The position numbers were made by a program, and so were the translations under genes. The notes under the pieces are model-generated. The model saw only the letters and a list, made by a program, of their open reading frames with translations, did not search any database and was not told the DNA's origin. This document shows, piece by piece, positions 17,575-26,983 of a stretch of 64,000 nucleotides of DNA. The DNA is from Pseudomonas sp. PSKL.D1 (GTDB lineage: Bacteria; Pseudomonadota; Gammaproteobacteria; Pseudomonadales; Pseudomonadaceae): positions 2,218,001 through 2,282,000 of the forward strand of contig NZ_CP118607.1 of NCBI RefSeq assembly GCF_028898945.1, given 5' to 3'. The stretch's first letter is position 1. Each line of letters starts with the position of its first letter.

Positions 17575-19173
17575 ATGCGTTTCTACCCAGTCAGCCTGGA
17601 TGCATTGCTGGTGGAGCTTGCCGACCTGGACGAGACCCTCGCCCTGTTCGATGCGCTGCAGCAGGCGCCCATCGTTGGCGTGCAGGAAGTCGTGCCCGCC
17701 GCACGGACCTTGCTGGTGCACTTTCGCCCAAGCCAGGTCAGCCGCGAGGCCCTGGCGGCGCAGATCGCCGCGCGTGACATCAGTGCCAGCCAGCGTCAGG
17801 CCGGCAAGCTCATCGAGATCCCGGTGCACTACAACGGCGAAGACCTTGCTGATGTCGCGCAAGCCCTGGGCATCAGCTGCGAGGAGGTGATCCGCCGCCA
17901 CACCGGCAGTGACTACAGCGTGGCCTTCTGTGGCTTCGCCCCAGGCTTTGCCTACCTCAGCGGTGGCGCCGGCTTTGTGGTGCCCCGGCGCAGCACGCCG
18001 CGCACGCGCATCCCGGCCGGTGCGGTGGCGCTGGCCGGCGGCTTCAGCGGCATCTACCCGCAGGCCAGCCCCGGTGGTTGGCAGATCATCGGCGTCACTG
18101 GCACGCGCATGTGGGACCTGGACCGCGACGAACCGGCGTTGCTGCAACCGGGCTACCGGGTGCGTTTCGTCGATGCCGGCCCGTCGGCAGCGCAGCGCGT
18201 GTCGGTGGCGGTACCTGGCCGTGCGCAAGCGGCCGGCGGCAACTGCCTGGAAATCCGCGCGCCGGGCCTGCAAACCCTGCTGCAAGACCTTGGCCGCCCA
18301 GGCCGGGCGGGGCAGGGGGTTTCGGCTTCCGGCGCCATGGACCGGGGTGCGCTGCGTGCCGCCAACCGCGCCGTCGGCAACGAAGCCGGCAGCGCCTGCC
18401 TTGAAGTATTGATGGGCGGGTTGAGCTTGACCTGCCATGGCCACACCGTGGCGGCCGTTACCGGGGCCACCGCGCAGCTCGAAGTGCTGAGCGCCAACGG
18501 CCAACGGTTGCGCCCGGCCCTGTACACGCCGTTCACCCTGCAGGACGGCGACCAGCTCAGCATCCATGCGCCCAGCGCCGGGCTGCGCAACTACCTGGCG
18601 ATCCGTGGTGGTTTCAACCACGCCCCGGTGCTGGGCAGCCTGGCAACCGACACCCTGGCCCAGGTCGGCCCGGCGCCACTGGCCGCCGGCGATCGCCTGG
18701 GCTTCAATGCGCGCATCGGCGGCGCTGCGGTCTCGCTCGACGAGCAACCCGCCTTCGATATGCCTTGCGCCGACCAGGTCATCACCCTGGACGTGGTGAT
18801 GGGCCCGCGTAGCGACTGGTTCACCGCTCAGGCCCAGGCCTTGCTCGCAGCGCAGGCCTGGCAGGTAACACCGCAGTCCAACCGTATCGGCATCCGCCTG
18901 GCGGGCGAACAGCCACTGCAACGTGCCATCGACGGCGAGTTGCCCAGCGAAGGCACCACGGTCGGTGCCATCCAGGTGCCGCCCAGCGGCCAGCCGGTGC
19001 TATTCCTGGCCGACCACCCGCTAACCGGTGGTTATCCGGTGATCGGCGTGGTGGCCCCGCACCACCTGGACCTGGCCGGGCAGATCCCGGTCAATGCGCG
19101 TATCCGCTTCAACCCGCTGGGCGCCTTTGAGCCCGTGCGGCCTGCCCCTTACAACGAGAATTCTGCCCGATGA
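17575..19173 (+). CDS. Fused 5-oxoprolinase subunits PxpB-PxpC (KipI-KipA)
   Basis: A 532-residue fusion of two normally separate proteins. Residues 1-220 are PxpB/KipI (AHS1 or CT_C_D domain: [41 protein letters not shown]). Residues 230-525 are PxpC/KipA (AHS2 or CT_A_B domain: ALQ-type [26 protein letters not shown], then [31 protein letters not shown]). As 5-oxoprolinase subunits they act with PxpA. The same two domains form the carboxyltransferase part of urea carboxylase, which matters because the next gene, overlapping by ATGA, encodes a biotin carboxylase with a carrier domain. The ATG at 17575 follows TAGGAG. Confidence 0.9.
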   Translation: MRFYPVSLDALLVELADLDETLALFDALQQAPIVGVQEVVPAARTLLVHFRPSQVSREALAAQIAARDISASQRQAGKLIEIPVHYNGEDLADVAQALGISCEEVIRRHTGSDYSVAFCGFAPGFAYLSGGAGFVVPRRSTPRTRIPAGAVALAGGFSGIYPQASPGGWQIIGVTGTRMWDLDRDEPALLQPGYRVRFVDAGPSAAQRVSVAVPGRAQAAGGNCLEIRAPGLQTLLQDLGRPGRAGQGVSASGAMDRGALRAANRAVGNEAGSACLEVLMGGLSLTCHGHTVAAVTGATAQLEVLSANGQRLRPALYTPFTLQDGDQLSIHAPSAGLRNYLAIRGGFNHAPVLGSLATDTLAQVGPAPLAAGDRLGFNARIGGAAVSLDEQPAFDMPCADQVITLDVVMGPRSDWFTAQAQALLAAQAWQVTPQSNRIGIRLAGEQPLQRAIDGELPSEGTTVGAIQVPPSGQPVLFLADHPLTGGYPVIGVVAPHHLDLAGQIPVNARIRFNPLGAFEPVRPAPYNENSAR

Positions 19174-20897
19174 AAAAGGTCCTGATTGCCAACCGTGGCG
19201 AAATCGCCGTGCGTATCGCCCGTGCCTGCCGTGACTACGGCGTGGCCAGCGTGGCGGTGTACGCCGACGCCGACATCGATGCCCTGCACGTGCGCCAGGC
19301 CGACGAGGCCTACGCCCTGAACGGCCAGCGTCCCGCCGACAGCTACCTGAACATCGACAAGCTGCTGGCCGTCGCCGCCCGCTGCGGCGCAGACGCCGTG
19401 CACCCCGGCTACGGCTTCCTTTCCGAGCGCGCCGACTTCGCCCGCGCGGTGCTGGCTGCCGGCCTGACCTGGATCGGCCCGAACCCGGACACCATCGACG
19501 CCCTGGGCGACAAGGTGCAGGCACGGCGTATCGCCCTGAAGGTAGGTGCACCGCTGGTGGCTGGCACCGAAGACCCGGTGAAGGACGCTAGCGAAGTGCT
19601 CGCATTCGCGCAGCAACACGGCTTGCCGATCGCCATCAAAGCCGCTTTCGGTGGCGGTGGCCGAGGCCTGAAGGTGGCCTGGCAGCTCGATGAAGTCAGC
19701 GAGCTGTACGAGTCCGCCGTGCGCGAGGCGGTCACCGCCTTCGGCCGTGGCGAGTGCTTCGTGGAGCGTTTCCTCGACCGCCCGCGCCACATCGAGGCGC
19801 AGGTCATCGCCGACCGCCATGGCCGCGTGGTGGTGGTGGGTACTCGCGACTGCTCGCTGCAGCGGCGCAACCAGAAGCTCATCGAAGAAGCCCCGGCGCC
19901 ATACCTGGACGATGCCCTGCGCCAGCGCATCCACGACTCGGCCCGCGACATCTGCGCCGCAGCCGGTTACGTGGGGGCTGGCACCGTGGAGTTTCTGCTG
20001 AGTGCTGACGGCACCTTGTCGTTCCTGGAGGTCAACACCCGGTTGCAGGTGGAGCACCCGGTCACCGAAGAAACCAGCGGTGTGGACCTGGTGATCGAAC
20101 AGCTGCGCGTGGCCGATGGCCTGCCACTGTCGTTTGAAGGCACCCCGGCGCCGCGCGGCCACAGCTTCGAGTTCCGCATCAACGCCGAGGACGCGGGCAA
20201 CGGCTTCCTGCCCACCCCGGGAACCATCGAAGGTTTCCAGCCGCCGAGCGGCCCCGGCGTGCGCCTGGACACCGGTGTGGTCGAAGGCTCGCGGGTATCG
20301 CCCAACTTCGACTCGATGATCGCCAAGCTGATCGTTACCGGCGCCACCCGCGAGCAGGCCGTCCGCCGCGCCCGCCGGGCGCTGGCCGAGTTTCACGTGG
20401 ACGGCGTGGCCACCGTGTTGCCGTTCCACCGTGCAGTAATGGATCACGCCGACTTCACCGCAGAAGGCACCTTCGCGGTACACACCCGCTGGATCGAAAC
20501 CGACTTCGCCGAACAGGTGAGCATCGCCCCGCGCAGCGCCACACAAGCGGACCCGGGCGTGCTGCGCACCTTTGTCGAAATTGACGGCAAGCGCCACGAA
20601 CTCGGCCTGCCGGCGGCCCTGCTGGCGGGCATCAGCCTCAACGGCGCAGCGCCCGCGGCAGACCTTGCCGCCGCCGAAGCGGTGGATGAGAAAGCCGTAC
20701 TCACCCCGGTAGCCGGCAACCTGCACGCCTGGGTGGTCGAAGAGGGCGCCAGTGTGCAGGCTGGGCAGGTCATCGCGGTGATGGAGGCGATGAAGATGGA
20801 AACCTCGATCCTGGCGCCCTGCGCCGGCACCCTGAGCATTGCCGGGCAACCTGGCAGCTACTTCGAAGCGCGGGCCAGCATCGGCCGCATCGACTGA
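19170..20897 (+). CDS. Biotin carboxylase fused to biotin carboxyl carrier domain
   Basis: A 575-residue biotin-dependent carboxylase subunit. Residues 1-450 are biotin carboxylase: [22 protein letters not shown]-grasp loop [13 protein letters not shown], and the active-site stretch [17 protein letters not shown]. After a linker, the C-terminal biotinyl domain (about 505-575) carries MEAMKMET with Lys542 as the biotinylated lysine. It transfers ATP-activated CO2 to biotin. No classical carboxyltransferase gene is nearby; the upstream, overlapping PxpB-PxpC fusion has the urea-carboxylase-type carboxyltransferase domains and is the natural partner candidate. Annotation as an acetyl-CoA carboxylase subunit would be misleading. 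The start overlaps the previous stop (ATGA), so the two are translationally coupled. Confidence 0.9.
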   Translation: MKKVLIANRGEIAVRIARACRDYGVASVAVYADADIDALHVRQADEAYALNGQRPADSYLNIDKLLAVAARCGADAVHPGYGFLSERADFARAVLAAGLTWIGPNPDTIDALGDKVQARRIALKVGAPLVAGTEDPVKDASEVLAFAQQHGLPIAIKAAFGGGGRGLKVAWQLDEVSELYESAVREAVTAFGRGECFVERFLDRPRHIEAQVIADRHGRVVVVGTRDCSLQRRNQKLIEEAPAPYLDDALRQRIHDSARDICAAAGYVGAGTVEFLLSADGTLSFLEVNTRLQVEHPVTEETSGVDLVIEQLRVADGLPLSFEGTPAPRGHSFEFRINAEDAGNGFLPTPGTIEGFQPPSGPGVRLDTGVVEGSRVSPNFDSMIAKLIVTGATREQAVRRARRALAEFHVDGVATVLPFHRAVMDHADFTAEGTFAVHTRWIETDFAEQVSIAPRSATQADPGVLRTFVEIDGKRHELGLPAALLAGISLNGAAPAADLAAAEAVDEKAVLTPVAGNLHAWVVEEGASVQAGQVIAVMEAMKMETSILAPCAGTLSIAGQPGSYFEARASIGRID

Positions 20898-20930
20898 TAC
20901 ACCCCGCTTCATCCTGAACCACCACGCGCA

Positions 20931-20950
20931 CTCGGGTCTTCGGACCTGAG
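20931..20950 (+). terminator. UUCG-capped hairpin after the biotin carboxylase gene
   Basis: CTCGGGTC-TTCG-GACCTGAG, an 8-bp stem (one G-T) with an extra-stable TTCG loop, 34 bp after the stop. No T-tract follows; it may reduce or separate read-through into the porin gene. Confidence 0.5.
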
Positions 20951-21044
20951 GGGCTGCGTGTTGCCGGAATTTCCCCCTCCGGCGCTGTTGCACACATAAC
21001 AAGAACGTTCATTGACCCTCCTGCCACTACGGAGCATGCCAGGC

Positions 21045-22286
21045 ATGTCGTCAAACAAGACCCTAGCAACCCTTGGTTCGTGCGCATTGTTGTTCCCATT
21101 GGCAGCCTCGGCGGATTTCATCGCCGACAGCACTGCCGCGCTGGAACTGCGCAATTTTTATTTCAACCGCGATTTTCGCAACGGCCCGCCAAGCGCCCAG
21201 CGCGACTCGGCCGCCGAGTGGGCGCAGGGCGCGATGTTCCGCTTCACCTCGGGCTACACCGAGGGCACCGTGGGGCTGGGGCTCGATGCCCTGGGCATGT
21301 ACGGCTTCAAGCTCGACGGTGGCGATGGCTCGGGCGGTACCGGCCTGTTGCCGGCGGACCTGAGTTCCGCCAACGGTCGCGGCTCGCAGAGCGAGTACGG
21401 CAAGCTGGAGCTGACCGCCAAGGCCAAGGTGTCCGACACCGTGTTCAAGGTGGGGTCGCTGGCCTTTCGCAACCCGGTGGTGCAGAGCAACGACACCCGT
21501 CTGTTGCCGTCGACCTTCGAAGGGGCGATGGTCACGTCCAGCGATATCGACAACCTGGCATTGCAGGTGGGCAAGCTGCGGCAAATCAAGTTCAACAGCT
21601 CAAGTGACTACCAGGACTTCACCGGTAACCGCATCGGCGGGGTGAGCGATGATTTTCGCTTTGCCGGGGGCACCTACAGCTTCGGCAAAGGGCTGAGTAC
21701 CAGCCTGTTCTACGGCAACCTGGAGGACGTGTACAAGCAGGTGTTCGGCGGCGTGGTCTTTGAGCTGCCGCTGGCTGCACAACAGTCGCTGAAGTTCGAC
21801 CTGCGTTATGCCAAAAGCCGCGAGGACGGCAGTTTTCGCCCGCTCGACAACCGCTCGGCCAACGGCCAGGTGGCCTATACCTTGGGTGGCAACATGTTCA
21901 CCGTCGCCTACCAGCACATGAGCGGGGATGACCCGTTCCCCTATATCGCCAACAGTGACCCGTACCTGGTCAACTTTGTGCAGATCAACGACTTCGCCAA
22001 TATCGACGAGCGTTCGTGGCAGGTGCGTTACGACTACAACTTCGCGGCCATCGGGGTGCCGGGGCTGACCTTCATGACCCGCTATGTCAGTGGCGACAAT
22101 GTGCTGGTTGGTGGCGGGCATGGCGGCAAGGAGTGGGAGCGCAATACCGATATCGGCTATGTGGTGCAGAGCGGGGCGCTGAAAAACCTTGGCGTAAAAG
22201 TACGCAATGCCACGGTGCGGTCGAACTTCGGCAATGATCTGGATGAGACGCGCTTGATTGTCAGCTACACATGGGCGCTGTGGTAG
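21045..22286 (+). CDS. OprD-family outer-membrane porin
   Basis: A 413-residue substrate-specific porin. A signal peptide (MSSNKTLATLGSCALLFPLAASA) precedes the mature start DFIADSTAALELRNFYFNRDFR, the standard OprD opening. The eighteen-strand barrel alternates short amphipathic strands, and the last residues LIVSYTWALW end in an aromatic residue as required for outer-membrane insertion. Other family marks are GLGLDALGMYGFKLDGG and QSEYGKLELTAKAKVS. It closes the pxp cluster and should admit a carboxylate such as 5-oxoproline. The start at 21045 has GGAG ten bases upstream; the ATG at 21036 lies too close to it. Confidence 0.92.
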   Translation: MSSNKTLATLGSCALLFPLAASADFIADSTAALELRNFYFNRDFRNGPPSAQRDSAAEWAQGAMFRFTSGYTEGTVGLGLDALGMYGFKLDGGDGSGGTGLLPADLSSANGRGSQSEYGKLELTAKAKVSDTVFKVGSLAFRNPVVQSNDTRLLPSTFEGAMVTSSDIDNLALQVGKLRQIKFNSSSDYQDFTGNRIGGVSDDFRFAGGTYSFGKGLSTSLFYGNLEDVYKQVFGGVVFELPLAAQQSLKFDLRYAKSREDGSFRPLDNRSANGQVAYTLGGNMFTVAYQHMSGDDPFPYIANSDPYLVNFVQINDFANIDERSWQVRYDYNFAAIGVPGLTFMTRYVSGDNVLVGGGHGGKEWERNTDIGYVVQSGALKNLGVKVRNATVRSNFGNDLDETRLIVSYTWALW

Positions 22287-22362
22287 AGGCCCGGCGATCA
22301 ATGGCGTTGGCGATGGTGGCATTGATGCGCGGCCAACCCCTTTCGTAAACTGTCGTCATCAC

Positions 22363-22380
22363 GCGGGGGCTCGCCCCCGT
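22363..22380 (+). terminator. GC-rich hairpin before the LacI gene
   Basis: A CGGGGGC-TC-GCCCCCG type stem-loop between the porin stop and the LacI start. It is not followed by T residues. Possibly the end of the pxp transcript or a leftover repeat arm. Confidence 0.4.
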
Positions 22381-22406
22381 AGGGCGTCATTGCGAGCAGG
22401 GGTCCC

Positions 22407-23441
22407 GTGGCAAGAAAATCCAGAAGAGAACTGGCCAGCAGCACCGAGCAGGGCGAGTTGCCGGTTACCGTCATCGATGTGGCGCGTGTTGCGGGTGTGT
22501 CGCCGATTACTGTGTCGCGTGCCCTGCATCGTCCTGAACGTGTCAGCGAAGCTACCCGGGAGCGTGTTCTTGAAGTGGTCAAGGCCATGGGCTATGTGCC
22601 CAACCTGCTGGCCGGCAGCCTTGCGTCGAGCAAGAGCCGACTGGTGGCGATTTTGCTGCCAACCATCGCCAACTCCATCTTTGCCACCGCCGTGCAGGCA
22701 ATCATGGACCGCCTCACCGAGGCAGGCTATCAGTCGCTGCTGGGCCCCACCGGCTACTCCCCCGAAAGGGAAGAAGTGCTGCTGGAGGCGATTCTCGGTC
22801 GTCGCCCGGACGGCATTGTCCTTACCGGCACCCTGCACACCGACGGCAGCCGCGCGCGGCTGGCGTCGGCGGGCATCCCGGTGGTCGAGGCATGGGACCT
22901 GAGCGAACATGCCCTGGACATGCAGGTGGGCTTTTCCCATGAGGAGGTCGGACAACTGGTCGCTGATCACTTCCATGCCAAGGGCTACCGGCGTTTTGCC
23001 GTGATCACCGTGGACGACCCTCGCGGCCTGCGCCGCTGCAATGGCATGACCCGGCGCTTGAAGCAGTTGGGCATCCATGACATGCCGGTGCAAGTGTTGC
23101 CATTGCCGTCCACCTGGCAAGTCGGCAGGGAAGGGCTCAAGCGCCTGCTGGGTAACGAACAGCCACCGCAGCTGGTTTTCTGCAGCTCCGACACGGTAGC
23201 GCTCGGCGTGCTTGCAGAGGCCGCGGCCCGGGGGCTGCGGGTGCCTGAAGACATTGCCGTGCTGGGCTTTGGAGACACCACCGACAGCTGTTTTGCGCAA
23301 CCGGCGTTATCCACCATCAGCGTCAACTCGGCGCAGATGGGGCGGCAGGTGGCAGAGGCCCTGCTGCGCCGCCTGGCGGGTGGAAAAGACCTTGAGCGGC
23401 ATGACACCGGCTTCTCGCTGATTGAGCGCGCCAGCACCTGA
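22407..23441 (+). CDS. LacI-family regulator of the glucarate locus
   Basis: A 344-residue LacI/GalR regulator. The headpiece (about 20-75) has VTVIDVARVAGVSPITVSRALHRPERV, then the hinge helix NLLAGSLASSKSRL. The periplasmic-binding-protein-like core follows, with IAVLGFGD near the end. It resembles the gluconate-type GntR branch (ILGRRPDGIVLTG, VVEAWDLSEHALDMQVGFS). The start is GTG at 22407 with AGCAGGGG upstream. It is directly upstream of an MFS transporter and glucarate dehydratase, with two perfect palindromic operators between, so it very likely represses that pair and responds to a sugar acid. A close paralogue is encoded at 43353-44405. Confidence 0.9.
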   Translation: MARKSRRELASSTEQGELPVTVIDVARVAGVSPITVSRALHRPERVSEATRERVLEVVKAMGYVPNLLAGSLASSKSRLVAILLPTIANSIFATAVQAIMDRLTEAGYQSLLGPTGYSPEREEVLLEAILGRRPDGIVLTGTLHTDGSRARLASAGIPVVEAWDLSEHALDMQVGFSHEEVGQLVADHFHAKGYRRFAVITVDDPRGLRRCNGMTRRLKQLGIHDMPVQVLPLPSTWQVGREGLKRLLGNEQPPQLVFCSSDTVALGVLAEAAARGLRVPEDIAVLGFGDTTDSCFAQPALSTISVNSAQMGRQVAEALLRRLAGGKDLERHDTGFSLIERAST

Positions 23442-23483
23442 AAGTCAGCCGTTCGACCAAAAACCTGTTTTTGCCACTTGAAT

Positions 23484-23515
23484 GATAACGTTATCCATAC
23501 GATGATAACGTTATC
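23484..23515. promoter_or_regulatory. Tandem LacI-type operators
   Basis: Two identical palindromes, GATAACGTTATC, at 23484-23495 and 23504-23515, both preceded by AT. Their centres are 20 bp apart, two helical turns, so two dimers would bind on the same DNA face. They lie about 76-107 bp before the transporter start and after the LacI gene. Confidence 0.85.
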
Positions 23516-23590
23516 GTTGTACGACAACCTATGTCTTCAGCGAGACCTGCCTGTCTACCCGCACAACAATAATTCGTGGGAGTGTTCCAG

Positions 23591-24964
23591 ATGCAACCTG
23601 AACCCAAGCAGACCCGCGTCCGCTATTTGATACTGCTCATGCTGTTTTTGGTGACCACGATCAACTTCGCTGATCGCGCCACCATTTCCATCGCCGGCTC
23701 CAGCATCCAGAAAGAGCTTGGCATTGATGCCATCACCCTCGGCTACATCTTCTCCGCCTTTGGCTGGGCCTACGTGCTCGGCCAGATCCCGGGCGGCTGG
23801 CTGCTTGATCGCTTCGGCTCCAAGCGGGTGTATGCCGCCAGCATCTTCACCTGGTCGTTCTTCACCTTCCTGCAGGGTTTTGTCGGCGAGTTCGGCGTGA
23901 CCACGGCGGTGGTGGTGTTGATCCTGCTGCGCCTGTCGGTAGGCCTGGCGGAAGCGCCGTCATTCCCGGGCAACTCGCGAATCGTCGCCTCGTGGTTCCC
24001 GACCAAAGAGCGCGGCACGGCCTCGGCGGTGTTCAACTCGGCGCAATACTTCGCCACTGCGCTGTTTGCGCCACTGATGGGCTGGATTGTGTACCGCTTC
24101 GGCTGGGAGCACGTGTTCATCATGATGGGCGTGCTGGGCATGCTGTTCTCGCTGGTGTGGCTCAAAGTCATCCATAGCCCGCGCAAGCACCCGCTGGCCA
24201 ACGCCGCCGAAGTTCAGTACATCGCCGACAACGGCGGTCTGGTCGATATTGACGACCAGAAGCAGCAGAAGGCCGCCGGGCCGAAGTGGGCGCACGTGCG
24301 ACAGTTGCTCACCAACCGCATGATGGCCGGCGTTTACCTGGGCCAGTTCTGCATCAACTCGCTGACGTATTTCTTCCTGACCTGGTTCCCGGTGTACCTG
24401 GTGCAGGAACGCGGCATGACCATCCTCAAGGCCGGCATCATCGCCTCGCTACCGGCGCTCTTCGGCTTCCTGGGCGGCATTCTCGGCGGCGTGTTCTCCG
24501 ACTTCCTGCTGCGCCGCGGCAATTCGCTGAGCGTGGCGCGCAAGACGCCGATCGTGCTGGGCATGGTCCTGTCGATGTCGATGGTCATCTGCAACTACGT
24601 CGAAGCCGACTGGATGGTGGTGGCGTTCATGGCCCTGGCGTTCTTCGGCAAGGGTGTCGGCGCGCTGGGCTGGGCGGTGGTTTCGGACACATCGCCCAAA
24701 CAGATTGCCGGCCTTGCCGGTGGGCTGTTCAACACCATCGGCAACCTGTCGTCGATCTCTACCCCCATCGTCATCGGCTACATCATCGCCGCCACCGGCT
24801 CGTTCAAGATGGCGCTGGTGTTCATTGGCGTGAATGCGCTGATCGCCGCCATCAGTTACCTGTTCGTGGTCGGCGATATCAAGCGCATCGAGCTGCGTGG
24901 CCTGGAAGAACCCGCACCGAACAGCACCGCAACCCCCTCGGTTACCGCCCCGACTTCGCGTTGA
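23591..24964 (+). CDS. gudP: MFS transporter, glucarate/galactarate type
   Basis: A 457-residue, twelve-helix inner-membrane symporter of the anion:cation symporter family (D-glucarate, galactarate, hexuronates). The family hallmark near helix 1 is [28 protein letters not shown]. Helix 2-3 carries [18 protein letters not shown] and helix 4-5 has [29 protein letters not shown]. It lies between a LacI regulator and glucarate dehydratase, which fixes the likely substrate. GGAG lies nine bases before the ATG at 23591. Twenty-five bases separate it from gudD, so the two form an operon behind the tandem LacI operators. Confidence 0.9.
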   Translation: MQPEPKQTRVRYLILLMLFLVTTINFADRATISIAGSSIQKELGIDAITLGYIFSAFGWAYVLGQIPGGWLLDRFGSKRVYAASIFTWSFFTFLQGFVGEFGVTTAVVVLILLRLSVGLAEAPSFPGNSRIVASWFPTKERGTASAVFNSAQYFATALFAPLMGWIVYRFGWEHVFIMMGVLGMLFSLVWLKVIHSPRKHPLANAAEVQYIADNGGLVDIDDQKQQKAAGPKWAHVRQLLTNRMMAGVYLGQFCINSLTYFFLTWFPVYLVQERGMTILKAGIIASLPALFGFLGGILGGVFSDFLLRRGNSLSVARKTPIVLGMVLSMSMVICNYVEADWMVVAFMALAFFGKGVGALGWAVVSDTSPKQIAGLAGGLFNTIGNLSSISTPIVIGYIIAATGSFKMALVFIGVNALIAAISYLFVVGDIKRIELRGLEEPAPNSTATPSVTAPTSR

Positions 24965-24989
24965 TTACAACGATAAAAAGGAACCCTCG

Positions 24990-26345
24990 ATGAATGCTCT
25001 GACTTCGACCCAAGCCACCCGTGGTGCCCCGATCATCACCGACCTGCACGTGGTGCCGGTGGCCGGTCACGACAGCATGCTGCTTAACCTCAGCGGCGCC
25101 CACGGGCCGTACTTTACCCGCAACGTGCTGATCCTCAAGGACAACGCCGGGCGCACCGGGGTAGGGGAGGTGCCGGGTGGTGAAGGTATCCGCAAGACCC
25201 TCGAAGACGCCCGCGACCTGCTGGTGGGTCAGTCGATCGGCAACTACCAGAGCCTGCTGAACAAGGTGCGCACAACCTTTGCCGACCGCGATGTGGGTGG
25301 CCGGGGGCTGCAGACGTTTGACCTGCGCATCACCGTGCATGCGGTCACGGCGCTGGAGTCGGCACTGCTCGACCTGCTCGGCCAACACCTCGAAGTACCG
25401 GTGGCGGCCTTGCTTGGCGAAGGCCAGCAGCGCGACGCCGTGGAGATGCTCGGTTACCTGTTCTATGTGGGCGATCGCACGCGTACCGACCTGCCGTACC
25501 GCAGCGAGGACGATGCCGACAACGCCTGGTTCCGCGTGCGCAACGAAGAAGCCCTGAGCCCGGAGCGGGTCGTGCGCCTGGCCGAAGCTGCGTATGAGCG
25601 TTACGGCTTCAAGGACTTCAAACTCAAGGGTGGCGTGCTGCGTGGCGCTGAAGAAATCGAGGCGGTGACCGCGCTTTCAGAGCGCTTCCCGGATGCACGC
25701 ATCACCCTCGACCCCAACGGCGCCTGGTCGCTGAAGGAAGCCATCGCCTTGTGCCGGGACCAGCACGATGTGCTGGCGTATGCCGAAGACCCCTGTGGTG
25801 CGGAGAACGGCTACAGCGGCCGCGAGGTGATGGCCGAGTTCCGGCGCGCCACCGGCCTGCGCACCGCCACCAACATGATCGCCACCGATTGGCGGCAGAT
25901 GGGCCATGCCATCCAGCTGCAGTCGGTGGACATCCCGCTGGCCGACCCGCACTTCTGGACCATGCAGGGTTCAGTGCGCGTGGCGCAAATGTGCAACGAC
26001 TGGGGCCTGACCTGGGGCTCGCATTCGAACAACCACTTCGACATCTCGCTGGCCATGTTCACCCACGTCGCTGCCGCCGCACCGGGCAATGTCACCGCCA
26101 TCGATACCCACTGGATCTGGCAGGACGGCCAGCGCCTGACGCGTGAGCCGCTGAAGATCGAAGGCGGCCTGGTGCAGGTGCCGGCCAAGCCGGGGCTGGG
26201 CATCGAACTGGACATGGACGCGCTGATGAAAGCCCACGAGACTTACCGCAACATGGGGCTCGGTGCACGGGATGACGCGGTCGCCATGCAGTACCTGGTA
26301 TCGGGCTGGGCCTTCGACAACAAGAAACCCTGCCTGGTACGTTGA
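24990..26345 (+). CDS. gudD: Glucarate dehydratase
   Basis: A 451-residue enolase-superfamily enzyme that dehydrates D-glucarate (and L-idarate) to 5-keto-4-deoxyglucarate. The capping domain (1-150) includes the loop [16 protein letters not shown] and [10 protein letters not shown]. The barrel has [13 protein letters not shown] with the catalytic K-x-K lysine, metal ligands in [15 protein letters not shown] and TNMIATDW, and the general-base histidine in [11 protein letters not shown]. Length is normal for GudD. It follows gudP by 25 bp behind AAAAGGA. The downstream aldolase and dehydrogenase steps are not encoded in this window. Confidence 0.96.
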   Translation: MNALTSTQATRGAPIITDLHVVPVAGHDSMLLNLSGAHGPYFTRNVLILKDNAGRTGVGEVPGGEGIRKTLEDARDLLVGQSIGNYQSLLNKVRTTFADRDVGGRGLQTFDLRITVHAVTALESALLDLLGQHLEVPVAALLGEGQQRDAVEMLGYLFYVGDRTRTDLPYRSEDDADNAWFRVRNEEALSPERVVRLAEAAYERYGFKDFKLKGGVLRGAEEIEAVTALSERFPDARITLDPNGAWSLKEAIALCRDQHDVLAYAEDPCGAENGYSGREVMAEFRRATGLRTATNMIATDWRQMGHAIQLQSVDIPLADPHFWTMQGSVRVAQMCNDWGLTWGSHSNNHFDISLAMFTHVAAAAPGNVTAIDTHWIWQDGQRLTREPLKIEGGLVQVPAKPGLGIELDMDALMKAHETYRNMGLGARDDAVAMQYLVSGWAFDNKKPCLVR

Positions 26346-26360
26346 TCAGGTGAGGAAGCG

Positions 26361-26397
26361 GGGAGCCTGGGCGGTAGAAGAACTGCCTTCAGGCTCC
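26361..26397 (+). terminator. Hairpin after gudD
   Basis: GGAGCCT (26362-26368) pairs with AGGCTCC (26391-26397), with an inner GGCGGT/ACTGCC stem; the hairpin begins 16 bp after the gudD stop. No T-tract, so a weak or Rho-assisted terminator. Confidence 0.5.
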
Positions 26398-26399
26398 TC

Positions 26400-26520
26400 A
26401 CCGAAGGCTGACGGCTGCACGCCACGTCAAAGGGCTTTATCGCGGCAGTGCAGAGGGCATCGCGGATCATCGCATTGACCAGCGCTGGAGACACCCCAAG
26501 GATCTTGGCGATTTCTCGCG
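26400..26520 (-). pseudogene. Remnant of an ECF (iron-starvation-type) sigma factor
   Basis: Read leftward, this stretch gives REIAKILGVSPALVNAMIRDAL, the region-4.2 helix-turn-helix of FpvI/PvdS/FecI-like ECF sigma factors, where the family continues with a His-Cys pair. Only the last part of the gene is left; there is no start, no region 2 and the reading frame has no context. The next bases belong, on the other strand, to a TonB-receptor remnant. Sigma factors of this type normally sit beside the receptor gene they control, so both pieces look like what is left of one deleted siderophore-uptake locus. Identification is by motif only. Confidence 0.5.
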
Positions 26521-26858
26521 CCAGGAAGGCGAGGTGCGCTCCCAGGGCGTGGAGCTGGGGTGACTACACCTTCCAGGGCGGGCCGCTCGAAGGCCTGCGC
26601 CTGGGTGCCGGTGCCCGTTATGTCGGCAGCACTTTCGGCGATTCGGCCAACAGCTTCAAGGTCGACAGCTACACCGTCGTGGATACGCTGGTGGCTTACC
26701 CGTTGGGCAAGCTCGACCACTCCCTCGATGGCCTGGAGGTCTCGCTGAACGCGACCAACCTGTTCGACGAAGAGTATGTGGCCGGCTGCTTCAGCACCGT
26801 CGGTTGCCAGTACGGCCAACAACGCACCGTTTACGGCACAGTCACCTATGAGTGGTGA
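26507..26858 (+). pseudogene. Remnant of a TonB-dependent siderophore receptor
   Basis: Two out-of-frame pieces of the C-terminal barrel of a FpvA/FhuE-like receptor. The first (26507-26566) reads GDFSRQEGEVRSQGVELG, then a stop. The second, in another frame (to 26858), reads GLRLGAGARYVGSTFGDSAN, VVDTLVAYPLGKL, SLNATNLFDEEYVAGC and ends VYGTVTYEW with the terminal aromatic residue. Strands between 'GVEL' and 'YTFQGG' are missing and the reading frame is broken, so the gene is an internally deleted fragment lacking signal peptide, plug and most of the barrel. It is not functional. Confidence 0.8.
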
Positions 26859-26860
26859 TT

Positions 26861-26983
26861 GCCTGAATGCAAACGCCCCGACTCGTTCGGATAATGCAGT
26901 TCACTCAAGATCGCCGGGGCTGCGCAGCAGCCCCGGCATTCTTAAGTGAATAGCATTACGTACGAGTCGGGGCGTTTTCAGGC
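26861..26983. repeat. Nested three-level palindrome (bidirectional terminator-like)
   Basis: A 123-bp near-symmetric structure. The outer arms AAACGCCCCGACTCGT (26871-26886) and ACGAGTCGGGGCGTTT (26962-26977) match perfectly over 16 bp and are flanked by GCCTGA/TCAGGC. A middle level pairs AATGC and TTCACT with AGTGAA and GCATT. The core is GCCGGGGCTGC-GCA-GCAGCCCCGGC (26913-26937). It lies exactly between the receptor remnant and the convergent reductase gene, whose stop codon is inside the right outer flank. It can terminate both directions (TTTT follows the right arm), but its size suggests a mobile palindromic unit. Confidence 0.7.

Noticed and set aside
16513..18921. Long antisense open frame across the pxp genes (about 800 codons)
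   Set aside because: It is opposite pxpA, the YcsI-type gene and the PxpB-PxpC fusion, has no ribosome-binding site and reads as low-complexity His/Gln/Ala/Gly-rich protein typical of GC-rich antisense frames.
19170..20897. Annotation as acetyl-CoA or methylcrotonyl-CoA carboxylase alpha subunit
   Set aside because: No acyl-CoA carboxyltransferase is encoded nearby, while the coupled upstream gene has urea-carboxylase-type transferase domains.
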